Program-made: the position numbers and the translations under genes
In this document: one piece after another, positions 23,211 through 35,290 of the stretch
Layout: every line of letters starts with the position of its first letter
How positions within the stretch are numbered: position 1 is the stretch's first letter
Assembly (NCBI GenBank): GCA_012274445.1
Contig: JAAROD010000080.1
Coordinates: 1,674,001 to 1,738,000, forward strand
Origin: Sclerotiophoma versabilis
Taxonomy: Eukaryota; Ascomycota; Dothideomycetes; Pleosporales; Didymellaceae
Direction: 5' to 3'
Length of the DNA stretch: 64,000 bases
The notes under the pieces: model-generated
Seen by the model: only the letters and a program-made list of their open reading frames with translations
The model's database searches: none
What the model was told of the DNA's origin: nothing

Positions 23211-26200
23211 AGCGCGTGTGAACTGGCGGGAAATTTTGCTGGTTATACGCTGCGGGTGTCGAGAGCTTTAGTAAGTGGTGACTTTGGACTTATAGTTTGT
23301 GTATGGGTGGAAAGGAATGAGTCGAGATGAGTCAGGTGCTGATGTGGTGTAGAAGGGCGTTGGTGATATAGTGGGTAAGGCGAGTTTGCGCGTAGCGCAA
23401 GGATAAAATGGAAGGTGCGGCCAATCAGCATGCGAAACAGGAGCACCGCCACATTTACCTTTGAGCAGACAGTAATTATTGTCGTGATAAAACGGAGTGG
23501 GCGACTAACCAAGTGAGCTATGATTGAGAAAGCTTGAGCAAGCCTTCTTTGTGACCCAATAAAGCACTCGATCTCCAGGAGTTGCTGCCCTCCCGTCCAT
23601 AGTTCTTCCAGAGCAAAGCGTCAATCTCCACTTCAAGCCAGGATCGTTGGAGTTCGAACAGTTTCGCTATGTACTTTTACAAAGAGCTAAACAATTGTTG
23701 TATATAACGAGTGTTCGCTAGAGAGCACTGAGAAGCGCGGCATCGGGAACATTCATGGTGTAATAGCAAGTCTTACTTGACACGGCTACATGGAAGAGGA
23801 CTTCGACGTGATGTAATTGATCAAAAAAAGTATCATGGCAATCACCGCTTTGAATTGGTACACACATGAATGACTGTTTTGTGGTGGGGGCACAGAGCAT
23901 ACAATAAGAAACACGAGGAAAGCGTAGATGTTGGGCTACAGTGAAGAAACATATCAGCTCACTCTCCACCATTTTGATTACATGAACATGAACAGTTCAT
24001 CAATGGCTGGAACAGTACAGTTTGAATAGTAGCAAACGCCAGAGGATGTTATTGTCATGCATTGTATACGATAGCTGAGGATATGCAAAAGACTTACCCG
24101 GGATGAAGTCTCGAAAGATAAACATCTCCTTGTGCGTCTAGACGCTGCCTGTGAGTGCAAGTGACGGTTCTCGCTTCCATTTCTTTGTACTATCAGATGG
24201 GCTGACAGTCAAAGCATGTACCGCCATCGTAGGTAGTTTGAATGTTCATGACGTGATCGTTGATGAAGGACTTGACACTGGAAAGAGTGGGTTTTATACA
24301 GGAGGTTGGCAATGGATGAACATCAAGCGGCTCAAAAATGAGTATATCAGAGATGATGTCTGGTGAGGCGGTATTTGACACTATCTGCTCACCTCACACA
24401 GCGTTTTTGTAATAAAGAACGTGCAAACGTATTCTACGAAGAATATGGACACCACAAGGGCCATTTCAGCTTCAGTCTCTTACCTTGGTCGCAGTACTGA
24501 TTATTGCGGAGTAGGAGGAAGAGTATTGTCTGCCAAGCAAGCCCAGAGACTTGTTCTACTCCGAATGTATACAGGATGAGCATTCTGCTCCACACACAAG
24601 ACAATACCAAGCGGTCGAGTGGAAGGAGGCAACCATCGATCGTACCTTCATATTGATCTTGCGTCTGCAAAGCCCCACGCCGCGTTGGCGAGTTATCATG
24701 ATGCCTCTTACCAAGGCCTCTCATCGCCTTCCACCCGCCCAAATCGCAGATCGTTTACCATATCTGTCGTTGTATCTGTCGTCACATTTGTCTCCCCACT
24801 TTCATCGTGATCTGCCTTCATCCCTAGATTGCACCACCACCACCATCACAACCCGCACGAACGCCACATACCACCAACACCATCACTGCCTCATCTGTCG
24901 CACAAATCGTACCACTCTGTTTTTGATTCGACATGTGCCTCTTCGCCTCACAGCATCTCCTACGGTTGACACCGCGCGATCTAACGGCCCGCCGCCCCGT
25001 GCGTTACACCGACGATCCCAATCTCGCACAGCTCCATGACGTCGAGCAGCGAGCCTCGAAACGCGCAACTCGGTGCGACGAACCTCGCAGCGTCGCAGGT
25101 CGCAACGCCGTTGGTCCCGTAGTCTTGGTTTGGGGGGTTGGGGGGTTGGGGTGAGGGTAGCGACCTACCGAATCGGTGGACATCGGCGATAATCTGGCGA
25201 TCTTCGCCTTCTCGCAGCCGGTAGCACGCATGCTTGTTTACGGTAGCGCTCGCGGAAGGGCTCCGTACTCCACGCGGTATGGGCGTTGGGTTTGATTCTG
25301 GGCGGTTCAAAAAGGGAGGTTTGCCCTCCGCGGTGCCGTTGACTTCCTTCCGCTTACTTCCTTTCCTCGCATTGCTGGTTGAGGTCCTAATTCTGTCTGC
25401 ATGCAGATGCTAGTAAGTGCCGCTGGGTATCAGTTCAAGAGCATAATTGGTTGGTGAGAGGCAAGGTAAGGTGTGGCCGGTAGCAATACGTTGAGATGAT
25501 GTGGAAGATACGTCGTTATCGCGATGGGGTCAACACCAACTAAACGTTATCCGGGCCTTTTCTGCGAAGCTAGTTGGCGGGGAAGGTAAGTCGATTCGAG
25601 TCGTTCACTTCGACTTCGATCTTGATCTTAAGAAGGCGGTCCCTCTTATCTCTTCTCTTCCTCTCTTCGATCCTTGCTTTCCTGTCATGCTGCCTGTTGC
25701 TTTGCTTCAAGTAAGAGTCATGTGCATCACAGATGATGATAAGAGATGGTAGTTCGGATGAAGCAATGGCATTCAACCTGTTTCCTACACTCATATCCTA
25801 TCCTTCACACCACATGCCCACTCAGCCAGATATACAAGAAGTGGCCCGTCGATACCAAAGGGGCGGTGCAAATCTGCAGCCCTACTCCAAGCCATGCGTC
25901 CCCGTGTTAGAAGACGTGTTGATGTTACATCAGTTCCTGGGGTAATATGATTTCGAAATGAAGAAAGAGATATGGGAATAAATATCGAACGGTAAAATAA
26001 ATGAGAAAGACTCCGGATGTGCTATGCTCTCGACGCAAGACGCAAGACACGAGTTGTATCTTTCTGGGAACCGAGCGGCGGTGGAATTCGCAGCTTCAAC
26101 CTCAAGAGCTCGACCGCCATACCCGATGGCATGCGAAGGATGTCCCTCTCATCGGTGCTGCGAAAACAGACGCGGCGGCTAGGCAGAACGTCTGCGGAGA

Positions 26201-26307
26201 TGGATCGCTAAATAGCTAACGTTGTTGTGGTACAGGCCGGGAATAGGGAAGATAACAATAGGTGGGTCGATGTGAGATGGAAAGAACAGTCACGACGCAA
26301 CACACGG
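23211..26307. other. 3.1-kb intergenic tract
   Basis: It lies between two minus-strand genes: the TPT1 promoter on the left and the 3' end of the C2H2 gene on the right. 24750-24920 is rich in CAC/ACC on the plus strand and looks like a fungal leader, but no start with a sustained frame follows. A 109-codon minus frame (24981-25310) and a 162-codon plus frame (24551-25039) overlap each other and show no family signature. G-rich runs occur at 25130-25155. An unrecognised short gene cannot be excluded. Confidence 0.5.
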
Positions 26308-27920
26308 CTATTCCTCCATCCTACCGAAGAAGGCATCGTCGTCTTCATCTGCGCGGCCGCGGCTGCGAGAGTGCGACTGGCGGTAATCCTCCTCGTCGGC
26401 AAAGTGGTCATCGTCCATGTCGATGTCCTTGCTCTCATGGTAGCGGTAGCTGTTGCGCATGCTGCTCTGCTGCGGCGTTACCGTTGTGTTACCAGAGAGG
26501 GAGCGCGCGTTGTTGAAGTCCAAGAACTTGGCAGGCAGTGGCGGCACAGGCGGGACGTCCGGCGGCAGGTTCACAGCGCCCGACTTGGGAGTGCCGTAGG
26601 AGCAGCTCAGCAGACCGACAGCGGCAGCCATGTCCTGGTCGGTGTTGCCGTCGTCGGGGTAGGAGCCGGCGACCGAGGTGCCAGAAGTGGTGGGCCGGTC
26701 AGACATGTTGCTCCAGTGGCGGTAGTGGCCGTTGGGGTTGGGGTTGGGGTTGCCATTGTCGGAGAAGACGGCAGACTGGTACGACTGGCTGTATGCGGAG
26801 CTGTTGGCCGAGTAGCGCTTGATGGAGCGGTGGCCAAAGTGCGAGTGCGAGGAGTAGGAGCCGACGGCGTGGTCGTCCATTTGCGGGGGCGGGGTAGTTT
26901 CGGTGGAGCTCAGGCCGTCACGCAGATCAGACGAGCCGGAGGCCGGGGGCGAGGCCGAGTCGTCGCTGTCGTCGCTCGTCTTGTTCATGGCGACGAGGAC
27001 GGAGGCGGCCTCGAGCAGCTGGACCTGCTGGTGCTTGGAGATGAGCAGCTTGGAGGTGTATTGCCATTCGGGAGTGTGCTCCCAACTAGATTACAAGTCA
27101 ACGGGATTCAAGAAACAAGCGGTGCGTGCAGGCGGGAGGCGGTGGAGAGAGCGTGCAGACGGGAGGCTGTGGAGGGTGCGTGCAGGGCATTCGTCATGAG
27201 CGGTGAAAGTATGTGGGTGGACGGTGGAAGGCTACGGGGTACTGACAGGTGCTTGGTCAGACAGCTGCTGTGTTTGTATCCTTTCCCACATTTTTCACAT
27301 CTCAATTCGCTACCACTTGTGCGCTTGCCGTCGCCCTTGGCCAGGCGGGAGCCCTCGCTCGCGCGGCGCACGCGCGACTTGGAGTCGCCCTTTTCGCTCT
27401 CCGGGAGCGAGGCCAGGGCAGGCCCGTCGGTAACGGCCTCGGTGCGGGCGGCGCTGTAGCTGCTGAAGGGCGAGGCATTGTGCGGCACGCTGGCGGCCAT
27501 CGAGTGCGAGTGCACCAGGCTGGGCCCGCGGAACTGCATGGCCGGCTTCGAGGGCCTGCGGGCTGGGTTGTGGTGCGGCTGCTCGGCCAGCGGCGCGCCC
27601 GCAATGCCCTTTGCGGCCGCCGCCATGGCCGCGACGTTGGTGCCGGCGGTGGTGCTCATGCTCTTGCGGCGGGTGACGCGGTGGGCCGGGTTGATGCTGC
27701 CCACGGACAGCGAGTGCGAGTGCGGGCGCGCCTTGGGCAGCGAGCCGGCCATGGTGCTGGAGTGGCGGTGCTGCGACGCTGGGCGGACGTTGATGGGTTC
27801 CTGGCGGGCGGGCGGAGTCAGCGAGGGCGACGTCTAGTGGGACTGCGGGGAAAGGGGACAGCGTGGTGTGAGGGCTGCACGGCTGGACGGCTGGTGAGGG
27901 CCTACCTTGACGACCGTCAT
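26308..27920 (-). CDS. C2H2 zinc-finger protein, conserved in filamentous fungi
   Basis: Probable DNA-binding regulator in the nucleus. Exons 27906-27920 (MTVVK), 27247-27833 and 26308-27085 give 459 aa. The single finger is split by the second intron: CEKCGKGYKHSSCLTKH precedes it and LWEH follows, making C-x2-C-x12-H-x3-H near residues 184-204. The finger is followed by WQYTSKLLISKHQQVQLLEA, which I recall as strongly conserved after this finger in fungal proteins. The N terminus is Pro/Ser/Arg-rich (SLTPPARQEPINV). The C terminus is Ser-rich with an acidic end (DMDDDHFADEEDYRQ) and RADEDDDAFFGRMEE as last residues. The 161-bp intron holds a purine-rich imperfect repeat. The target genes are unknown. 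Confidence 0.9.
27118..27187. repeat. Imperfect ~24-bp tandem repeat in an intron of the C2H2 gene
   Basis: Units of the form GCGTGCAGGCGGGAGGCGGT then GGAG recur about two and a half times with small changes. The repeat lies wholly within the intron 27086-27246 and accounts for its above-average length. Confidence 0.65.
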
Positions 27921-30900
27921 GATGCCAGACGCTCGAAACTTTTTTGCGAGCTGGCCTCTGTTCTGCGAGCGTCAGGCGCGTTGCACAGCCCCGACAGGTC
28001 CGAGGTCAGATGCTCGATGCGGCTGATGCGGGCGCTGGGCGCTGGGCACAATGTACAATGCTATGCTATGCAGGGCAGCGCAGGGCAGGGCAGGGCAGGG
28101 CAGGGCAGGGCAGGGCAGCGAGGGAGCAAGGGGGCGTGGACGTCTGTAGGAGGGCTGTTGTGTCGTGTACATGGACAGGTGCCAGGCACGGCGCTGTTCC
28201 AAAATAAAAATGTTGGCGGGTGCCGGTGCTCGCTGGTTGTGGTGACAGGCTGGAATGGACCCCACTGCCCGTGATAACTATAGCGTTACACGCCGACCGG
28301 GGTTGTCCTGCGATTGCGGAAAAGGACCAGCACTTCCAGTTTCAGACAATCTCCACCCGCCCTGCTACTGTGCAATCAACCCAACGTCCGCAACAGCGAG
28401 CAGCGTTGGACACGGTAGCCTTGGCAGACTGAGCAGACTGAGCAGAATGAACGCGCTCTGAACGAGGCCAACAAGGCAGCGACCCTGTCCAGTCCGCCGA
28501 CAGCCACCCTGAACTTTTTATTATTCGTGCTGGCACGCGGCCCTGGGTCAGCCGGTCCTTGACGCAGCCTGCCAACGTGATCAAGACTGGTTAGGTTACG
28601 CCTACGCCGCCGAGCCTACCAGCTCGCCTCCCTCTGGCCTCACAACAGGTACCCGGCTCGAGCCTGGCTCAATCGCCATCCTGAGGCACCACGCGCTTCT
28701 CTCGCCGTCTCTGGTACGTACGCTGCATCTGGATCAGGCGCCCCGTCCGATACAGGGCGGTGCCATTGCCCAGTGATATTGCGTCCTGGCGCATGCTCGA
28801 GCTGTCCAGCTGCAAGCCTGACAATGCACCCCAGTGCACATTTCTTGCTGGAATAAATTGTAGTTGAATATTCCACGCGCCTTTGTGCCGTTCCTGACGC
28901 CGTCGCACGCAGGTATCTCAGGGCCATCTTAGCGCACCAGCCCATGAGTCTCTGTGTTGCATTCTGATTCGAGCATCGCACCCAAGCTCAGCGCCGCTTT
29001 GGGACTGCTGGCAGCGCCGATCGCAGCAAGCACGCACGGCCCAGCCTCGGGCGGGACAAGGCAATGGAGAACCGAGCAAGCGCCCGGCTGGGTTCTGGAG
29101 AACTGTGGCTAAGCCTGCGATCGGCTGAAAAGCTACACAAGATCGTCTGGAACAGGTGTTCGCCAGAATCCCATCCAGAAGATGACGCTTGCTCAAACAA
29201 AGCAAAAACCCAACTTTGTGCAATTTCAAATCTTTGCCTGAAACTGACAACAATCCGCTGCGAAACCCATCCTCGGCGTCATCGTCATCGCGATCGCGAT
29301 CGCATCGCGCGCAACACGTCTGTGCAGCTGCCAGTCCGTGCTGCTCGCCTTTCGCCATACCGCACCATACCGGAATCCTCACAACCCATTGCGCTACCCA
29401 CACCGCGCAAGCCACCTCCTCACTCGCCATTGGCAGACCAAGCAGCGTGTGGGGTTCGGTCTCATGGTGTGGCACCCAGCGCCCACCTAACGAACCAGCG
29501 ACCCAACAGCACGTTGCGAGCGATGAGTGGAGGGAAGCTCGTAGCCGCTGAATAGCCGCTCACGCCGCTCCCTACTGTAAGTCATGTCTGGAACGTGCTG
29601 CTGGGCGTTCGACTCGGGATCAGCAGGTCGAGATCGCGGGCCGTTCGAGCTTCGATAACTCCACGCAGTGTGCCGTCAAATCAGGGATTAAAAAAAAAAA
29701 AAAAAAGTGCCGGCCACTCGCTCGCTATCACCACAGGGTCCACTGGACAGCTGCAGCCCGCGGCGCTGAGCTGTCAGACCGACTTCTTCGAATTGTCACT
29801 ACGTCATCGTCGCGATTGAAAGCGCACACCGTTCTGACAAAAGTGTGGGGTAGCGCGTTTTCCAGTTTATCCGCCAGCGGGCACCTCGGACATGTTCTGC
29901 TGCCGTGATGATCATGCAGGCGCTGAGGGGTTGTTCACAGCTGCCACATCTGGAACCCGCAAAGCATCCAGGCCTCAGCGCCACAACTTGACCTTTGCCG
30001 CCAAGACGTCAGATTGATCAATCTGTCTTTTCGAAAGAAAAACCGCATTCGCTGCGATATTTGCTGTGCCGCACGATGGTACGATAACGTGATAACAACG
30101 CTGTTTACGTGAGCTAATGCTCCATACTATATCTCTCTGGGATTCCCTTCCACCCAATCACCACCCAGCATTGAAGACTCCACTTTGCACGTGCGACTAA
30201 TCCCAACACGTCTAGACCCCTTTGGCGGCACTTCTCAGGTTGTGGAACCATCTCGGCGGACAGGTGTTCGTCTCAAAATAAAAAAGTTGGCCGCAAGTTG
30301 GTCTCAAATTCGCGGCATGACATCACCGCCGGCGGTATTGTAAATCGTGCCCACTTGGCTTCCGGTGAGCACCGTGAAATGACAAGATCTCGGTGATATG
30401 ATGGCATAACTATCATGGATTTTGGAATTGCGGTGCCTTTTATATGAGTGTAAGTGTAATGTGGGACAAGCTAGTGCTACGCTACGCTAAAGCACGGACG
30501 GTACAAGGACGAATAGGTTGAGCAGAAGTAACAATCCTTCTCATAACGTCGATTTTCCTCCCTCTTCACATTAGCGCAGTCACTGGGTACACCAAGATCA
30601 ACATGGAATGTCGAAACCCGAGTAGAAAGCAGGAGCTTCGATTGTTGTCAAGCGCGCGTACCTGCACTGCAATCAATAGAAGGCGAGCTAACACATGCAG
30701 ATATTTGCTGCAAAACAGGTACCGGCCATTCCTTGCGACCTTCATTGCACCGAGACCGCTATGCGAGCAAGTGTTACGGCATGATCACCCTCGCGGTTTG
30801 ACCACGACCCTTGACCTGCTCTTGAGCTTTCATCTCATGTTGCAGAATGGAAAGGGACGCAGCAGCTCTTACCAGTCAACCTCTATAAACAAGTCAAGAG

Positions 30901-32753
30901 GTTTTCAGCACCCCTCAGGCGTTTACCCAATACTAGCAGAGACATTGTAATCCCACACCTATTTCGGTAGCCTACAAAGCTCACACGGAACTGCTCAAAC
31001 GGCCTCCGTCAAAGTCCGATACTGGAGACCTGCACGCGGCTTGTTCAGCAACACAAGAGCCTCGAGTGCTCGTCCAGACCTGCATTCCTGTATGGAGACT
31101 TCTGACTCGCTTGAGAAGCCGAGCGATGCCTGCACCTCCTGCAGATACCTCACCACTCCTGTCTTAAAGCGAGTGCTGGCCAGCCGGCGTGTGCGATCCT
31201 GTTGCGCGCCTTTGCGCCTTGCAAGTGCCACTGTGGTACGGCCTACGTGCTGCGTTACTCCGTTCAACCGGACGATGTTGATGCAACGGTAGACGGTGCT
31301 GTGGAGGCTTGAGCTTGGTATATGGATGTTTGTAGGCGTGTTTGCAACAGTGCGAAGCGTGAGCTTCGGGAGTGTAAGTAAGTTGTCTAAGAAGGATCTG
31401 TGAGATGGATTGAGGAGATTGCTTTATCCAGATGGGATTGATGGGTTTTGGCTGGCGAAGTGAAGAGTGCTGATGCATTTGGACTGAATTTGTAGGTACG
31501 TTGTGGGAATGCGACGAGGAGAGGTAAGTCCGAGTATGAAGTTGCGGTTTTTAGTATATTATGTATGTCTCGATGCTCCACTGCCTGTGCTGCACAAACA
31601 TTCGCCGCTGGCTGACGATGAAAGAAATGGTACACACCGTAGTCTGTCCTAGTGCATGGTCATCTTTATTTCGTAACGGTTTCCTATACATCCCATCTTG
31701 CATCTGGTCGACATCAACCAATACACCTAAGGCAAGTAGCCTGCGAAGTGGACCACGATGGAGGATGATTGCGGTCTCAAAACTCTTTTTTCTTCCCTCG
31801 CGAATCCATCGTAGCGCGGCTACCAGTGCGCAAATCATGATCTGGGTCCCAAGATACTCCTAGCAACCTCATCGGCGGCCTTCGTGTGACGGTGTTGACC
31901 CTTCTACCAAAGATAGTGACACCATTGTACAACTGACAGACTTCTTCCGCATCGTCTTTTGTGGCTTACGTGCAAACCATAGAACCACCCCTGCCATCTG
32001 CTTTTAGCAGCATCGCACGACCCATAGGACAACCGCTCGCTAAGCCTCATGATGCTATCCATATGCATTGTTGTGTACATCCACTCATGGAGGTCTCTGT
32101 CGATCACGTTATCTGCAGGAATTCCACGAAGGCAATTTGCCTTCCTTCCTGTACGGCGTGAACAGAGGGGGGGGGGGGGGGCTGAGGCGGATATCGCAGT
32201 TTGATATTTTTAAGCGATGAACTGTTATTGGCGTACCAGCCCCACCGTACATCTGTCTTTCTATACTGGATGCAATGCCAAAGCTGGCGACTTCAAGGCG
32301 ACGAGTATCAAGACATCCTTGCCGTTCAAGCCTATGTAGTTATAAGCATGTATATCAGTACTAAAGCAGGCATAGATAATAGATGTTTGGTATAAGATTA
32401 GCTGCGATTAGTGTCTGCAACTTGGCAAGGACCACAGCAACCGCCGAGATCGTTAGTGGTCGACCCAGCTGTCAACATAGGTGTCGATGTTAGTAGTGCC
32501 GTTCGCGGTGCACAGAGTGAAGCTGCGGCAAGGCTGTTGGACCAATCGAGCTTGGGTCATCTTGGCGGTGACGAACGCTCTAATCCCTGGAGGTGCCATG
32601 AGGTTGCCGTCAACTGCAAGACATTTACGTGCACCACAAACTTCATTCCCGTCGCATACTACGCCTGTATAACCCATTACCGCTAAGCTTCTGCAGCCCC
32701 ACGCCTGTACTTCTTCCCGCAAGCCCGCGACCCATACACACAACCTCGACACA
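27921..32753. other. Gene-poor 4.8-kb tract with simple repeats
   Basis: The left end is the promoter of the minus-strand C2H2 gene and the right end that of the Rab5 gene. Between them I see no frame with family motifs; the longest (185 codons, minus, 28918-29475) is GC-biased and lacks any domain. Contents worth recording are the GGGCA array at 28072, an A17 run at 29690-29706 and a G15 run at 32167-32181. Several promoter-like pyrimidine tracts occur but no coding gene can be supported. Confidence 0.55.
28072..28119. repeat. GGGCA pentanucleotide array
   Basis: Seven to eight perfect GGGCA units stand in tandem, preceded by two GGGCGCT units at 28030-28043. The array lies about 150 bp upstream of the C2H2 gene start, on its promoter side. 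Confidence 0.9.
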
Positions 32754-33599
32754 ATGGCGGACGCATCCGCGCAACCGAAGCCCAGCAGCAGCGTTAAGCT
32801 GGTGCTGCTCGGCGAGGCTGCCGTTGGAAAGGTGAGATTCTATGATGGTCACCAGTATGAATGCGCAATACTAACAAAGCCCAGTCCTCGCTCGTCATGC
32901 GCTTCGTCAACAACGACTTCCAAGAGAACAAGGAGCCAACGATAGGAGGTATGCAGCTCTCGTCTTTCAGATGTGCATGCGGACACTGTCTAACTCACGA
33001 TAGCTGCCTTCCTCACGCAGAAATGCAACCTGCCCACCCGCACAATCAAGTTCGAGATCTGGGATACCGCCGGCCAGGAACGCTTCGCCTCGCTCGCGCC
33101 CATGTACTATCGCAACGCTCAAGCGGCCCTCGTTGTCTACGACATCACAAAGCCCTCTTCGCTCACCAAGGCACAGCACTGGGTCGCCGAGCTGCACCGT
33201 CAAGCATCGCCCGGCATCGTTATCGCGCTCGTGGGGAACAAGGCCGATCTAGCTACCGAAGGCGGCGAGGAGAGCTCAGAGGACGCAGACGCAGACGCAG
33301 CGCCAGCTGCCGAGTGCGAAGACGCCGCAGAGGAGGACGGTACTGATGCGCGGAGAGTGCCTATCAAGACGGCGAAGGCCTACGCAGACGAGGAGAGTCT
33401 GCTGTTCTTCGAGACGAGTGCGAAGACGGGGCAGAACGTCGCAGAAGTCTTCACAGCGATTGCAAACGCCATACCAGAGACCAGCCTCAAGGGCCCGCGT
33501 GGAGTCGGTGGCCAGACGAACCTTGGCAGGCAAGAGGATGCACGCGTGAACCTGGGTAGTGCCAGGACTGAGGGTGCCAAGGAGGGCTGCGCGTGCTGA
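32754..33599 (+). CDS. YPT5: Rab5-type small GTPase of early endosomes
   Basis: Controls early endosome fusion and vacuolar sorting (Vps21/Ypt5 family). Exons 32754-32831, 32885-32948 and 33004-33599 give 245 aa. Motifs: P-loop GEAAVGKSS split by intron 1, switch I EPTIGGAAFLTQ spanning intron 2, WDTAGQE with the Rab5-type stretch ERFASLAPMYYRNAQAALVV, NKADL, and ETSAK. The C terminus ends CAC, a double-Cys geranylgeranylation site. After NKADL there is an insertion of about 30 residues rich in Glu, Asp and Ala. Human Rab5 lacks it, but as I recall similar acidic inserts occur in other filamentous fungi. Start chosen at the first ATG, 78 nt before intron 1. Confidence 0.95.
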
Positions 33600-34271
33600 G
33601 GTTTATCAGACTGGATATTGTAGTAATGCATGCAAAGCGTTTTGTTGATTTTGCGTCTCCCAAGGGTCTATGGCGTTGACTGTGTATAGTGCTCTATTTT
33701 CCCCAGCAATACTAAGCTAATTCCTGCACCTACCCTGATCTCATATTATTGATGTCCGCTACACAACTAAAAATACGATCTGGGCTTCGAGCATTCCAGT
33801 CATGTGCTCTCTCACGTGTCCAGCAAGTCTGCCTACCATTCACCACAGCCCAATGGTACACCGAGATGGAGATGCGCCACCTCTCGGCACACATTGATTA
33901 CCAGCCGCTCTACCCGGATAAACCCAAGATTCCGTCGAGTGCCTGCCTCGCCTGCAGAAACGCAATATTGAGTACCAGTTTGAGGGGAGAACGCCTTACG
34001 CATGTGTACCCGTGAGCACAGCGTAACTAGCAAGGTGCACGTCATGGCTGTTCTCTAAGTAGGTATGGTTGCTTGGCTCCCAGTTGGGCTGGTCCTTGGC
34101 CAAGCCTCATCAGCGGTAAGGCTTGGAAGGCTTGTGAAGATAGAAGTGCATATACTTTGGGCTTACGGACGTAGCGTTGGCACATAGAAATACTGATTCA
34201 CAACAGTTGGCATCCTGTTTGCGTGAATTCTTGACCCATCCTGGAGATATCTATCTTTACTAGACGTCAAT
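33600..34271. other. Intergenic stretch between Rab5 and the PPxY membrane protein
   Basis: About 670 bp. At 34065-34115 an ATG starts MVAWLPVGLVLGQASSA, which looks like a signal peptide and ends at a GTAAGG donor. Its phase does not join directly to the next exon. It may belong to the following gene through an exon structure I could not resolve. Confidence 0.45.
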
Positions 34272-35290
34272 ATGGTGTATTTGCGGCCCCGTGCTCCCAA
34301 GGGTAGTATGCTTTGCCCTATACCACGGCCCTTTCGATCGAGACTGCTAACAGACCTTTAGCCTGCGATGGATACTTCCGTACCTTCTCAAGCTTGACTG
34401 CAATTAGAGAATGCCAAAAAGCAGGAGACACACCCTATTGCTGGCCACCTAACGGAACACGGGTCTGCTCCTCGTCCATCAGATCTATCCCCCTCTACTG
34501 GTCGCCCGCCTTCTACCACGAAAACGCCTTTTTCTACGTCGATTTTGGTGACCAACACAGTCAAGGACCAAATCAAACCGGTGGGATCCGCGCCAGCGAA
34601 GGGAATATTGACTTGAAGAACTTCAAAAGCCAAACGGAACGTATACCTGGTGGCAGCTGGGCCGATGAGAAAAGCTTGAGCATCACTATCCGCGAGTGGT
34701 ACCCTCGTTTTGATAGTTACGCTGAGACTGTCCACCAGGGCCCGACACTTATCCTGGTTCCTCCAGAGGAGACTGTTACTCCAACACCGAGCGCTACAGC
34801 GGCGCCCAACTCACCTGAGTTTTCTACTGGCAAGATCGTTGGCACAACATTTGGTGCCTTAGTTGGAGCCATCTTGTTCTTAATGTTGATCTTCTCATAC
34901 TGCAAAACTGGATGCACAGGCTGCTGTGGCCACCAGGAGAAGAGGGAGATAGAAAGAGTGAGGCGGCAACAAGCTCGGCGTGTGCATCAAGAGAGAATTG
35001 CCGTACAGCCAGAGGTGGACGCGATCAAGGCTAGCGTAGCACGCGGAGTGATATGGACGGGACCAGTGCGTCCGGGAGGCATGTGGGCGACAGACCTTCC
35101 GAGACGCGCATCAAGGCCGGCATCGAGGGGGTCCGATGAGATTCGTGCTGTCACTGTCGTGGAGGAGCAGAGGGCGGAGGAGCAGAGGATCGAAGAACAG
35201 AGAGTTGAGCTAAGGAGGCAGGAGATTGCGAGAGTGGAGGAGAGCGATCCGCCAGCTTACGAGGCGCCGCCGCCGAGATACACGCCGTAA
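34272..35290 (+). CDS. Single-span membrane protein with cytoplasmic PPxY motifs
   Basis: Exons 34272-34302 and 34362-35290 (branch TGCTAACAG, acceptor CTTTAG) give 319 aa as modelled. The N-terminal ~180 residues contain several Cys (CDGYFRTFSS, ECQKAGDTPYCW, VCSS) and possible N-glycosylation sites, consistent with an exposed domain. A Thr/Pro/Ser-rich stalk follows (PTPSATAAPNSPEF). One transmembrane helix, IVGTTFGALVGAILFLMLIF, lies at about 177-196, then a Cys-rich juxtamembrane segment (CKTGCTGCCG) that could be palmitoylated. The basic tail has a Glu/Arg coiled coil and ends PPAYEAPPPRYTP. The two PPxY motifs are ligands for WW domains of Rsp5-type ubiquitin ligases. No signal peptide is present in this model; an upstream one at 34065 suggests the true start may be further 5'. 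Function unknown. Confidence 0.75.

Noticed and set aside
26227..28274. Long plus-strand frames (410 and 341 codons) opposite the C2H2 gene
   Set aside because: They mirror GC-rich codons of the minus-strand gene and its promoter, start with non-ATG codons and have Ala/Gly/Val/Arg-biased composition.
28918..29475. 185-codon minus-strand frame
   Set aside because: No domain, Cys/Arg-rich, overlaps plus-strand frames of similar length; no intron or start context support.
29690..29706. A17 run as a possible retrotransposon poly(A) tail
   Set aside because: No reverse-transcriptase, target duplication or element body was found beside it; a simple homopolymer is sufficient.
33250..33350. Acidic insertion in the Rab5 protein as a novelty
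   Set aside because: As I recall, comparable acidic inserts occur in Rab5 proteins of other filamentous fungi, so it is not treated as unusual.
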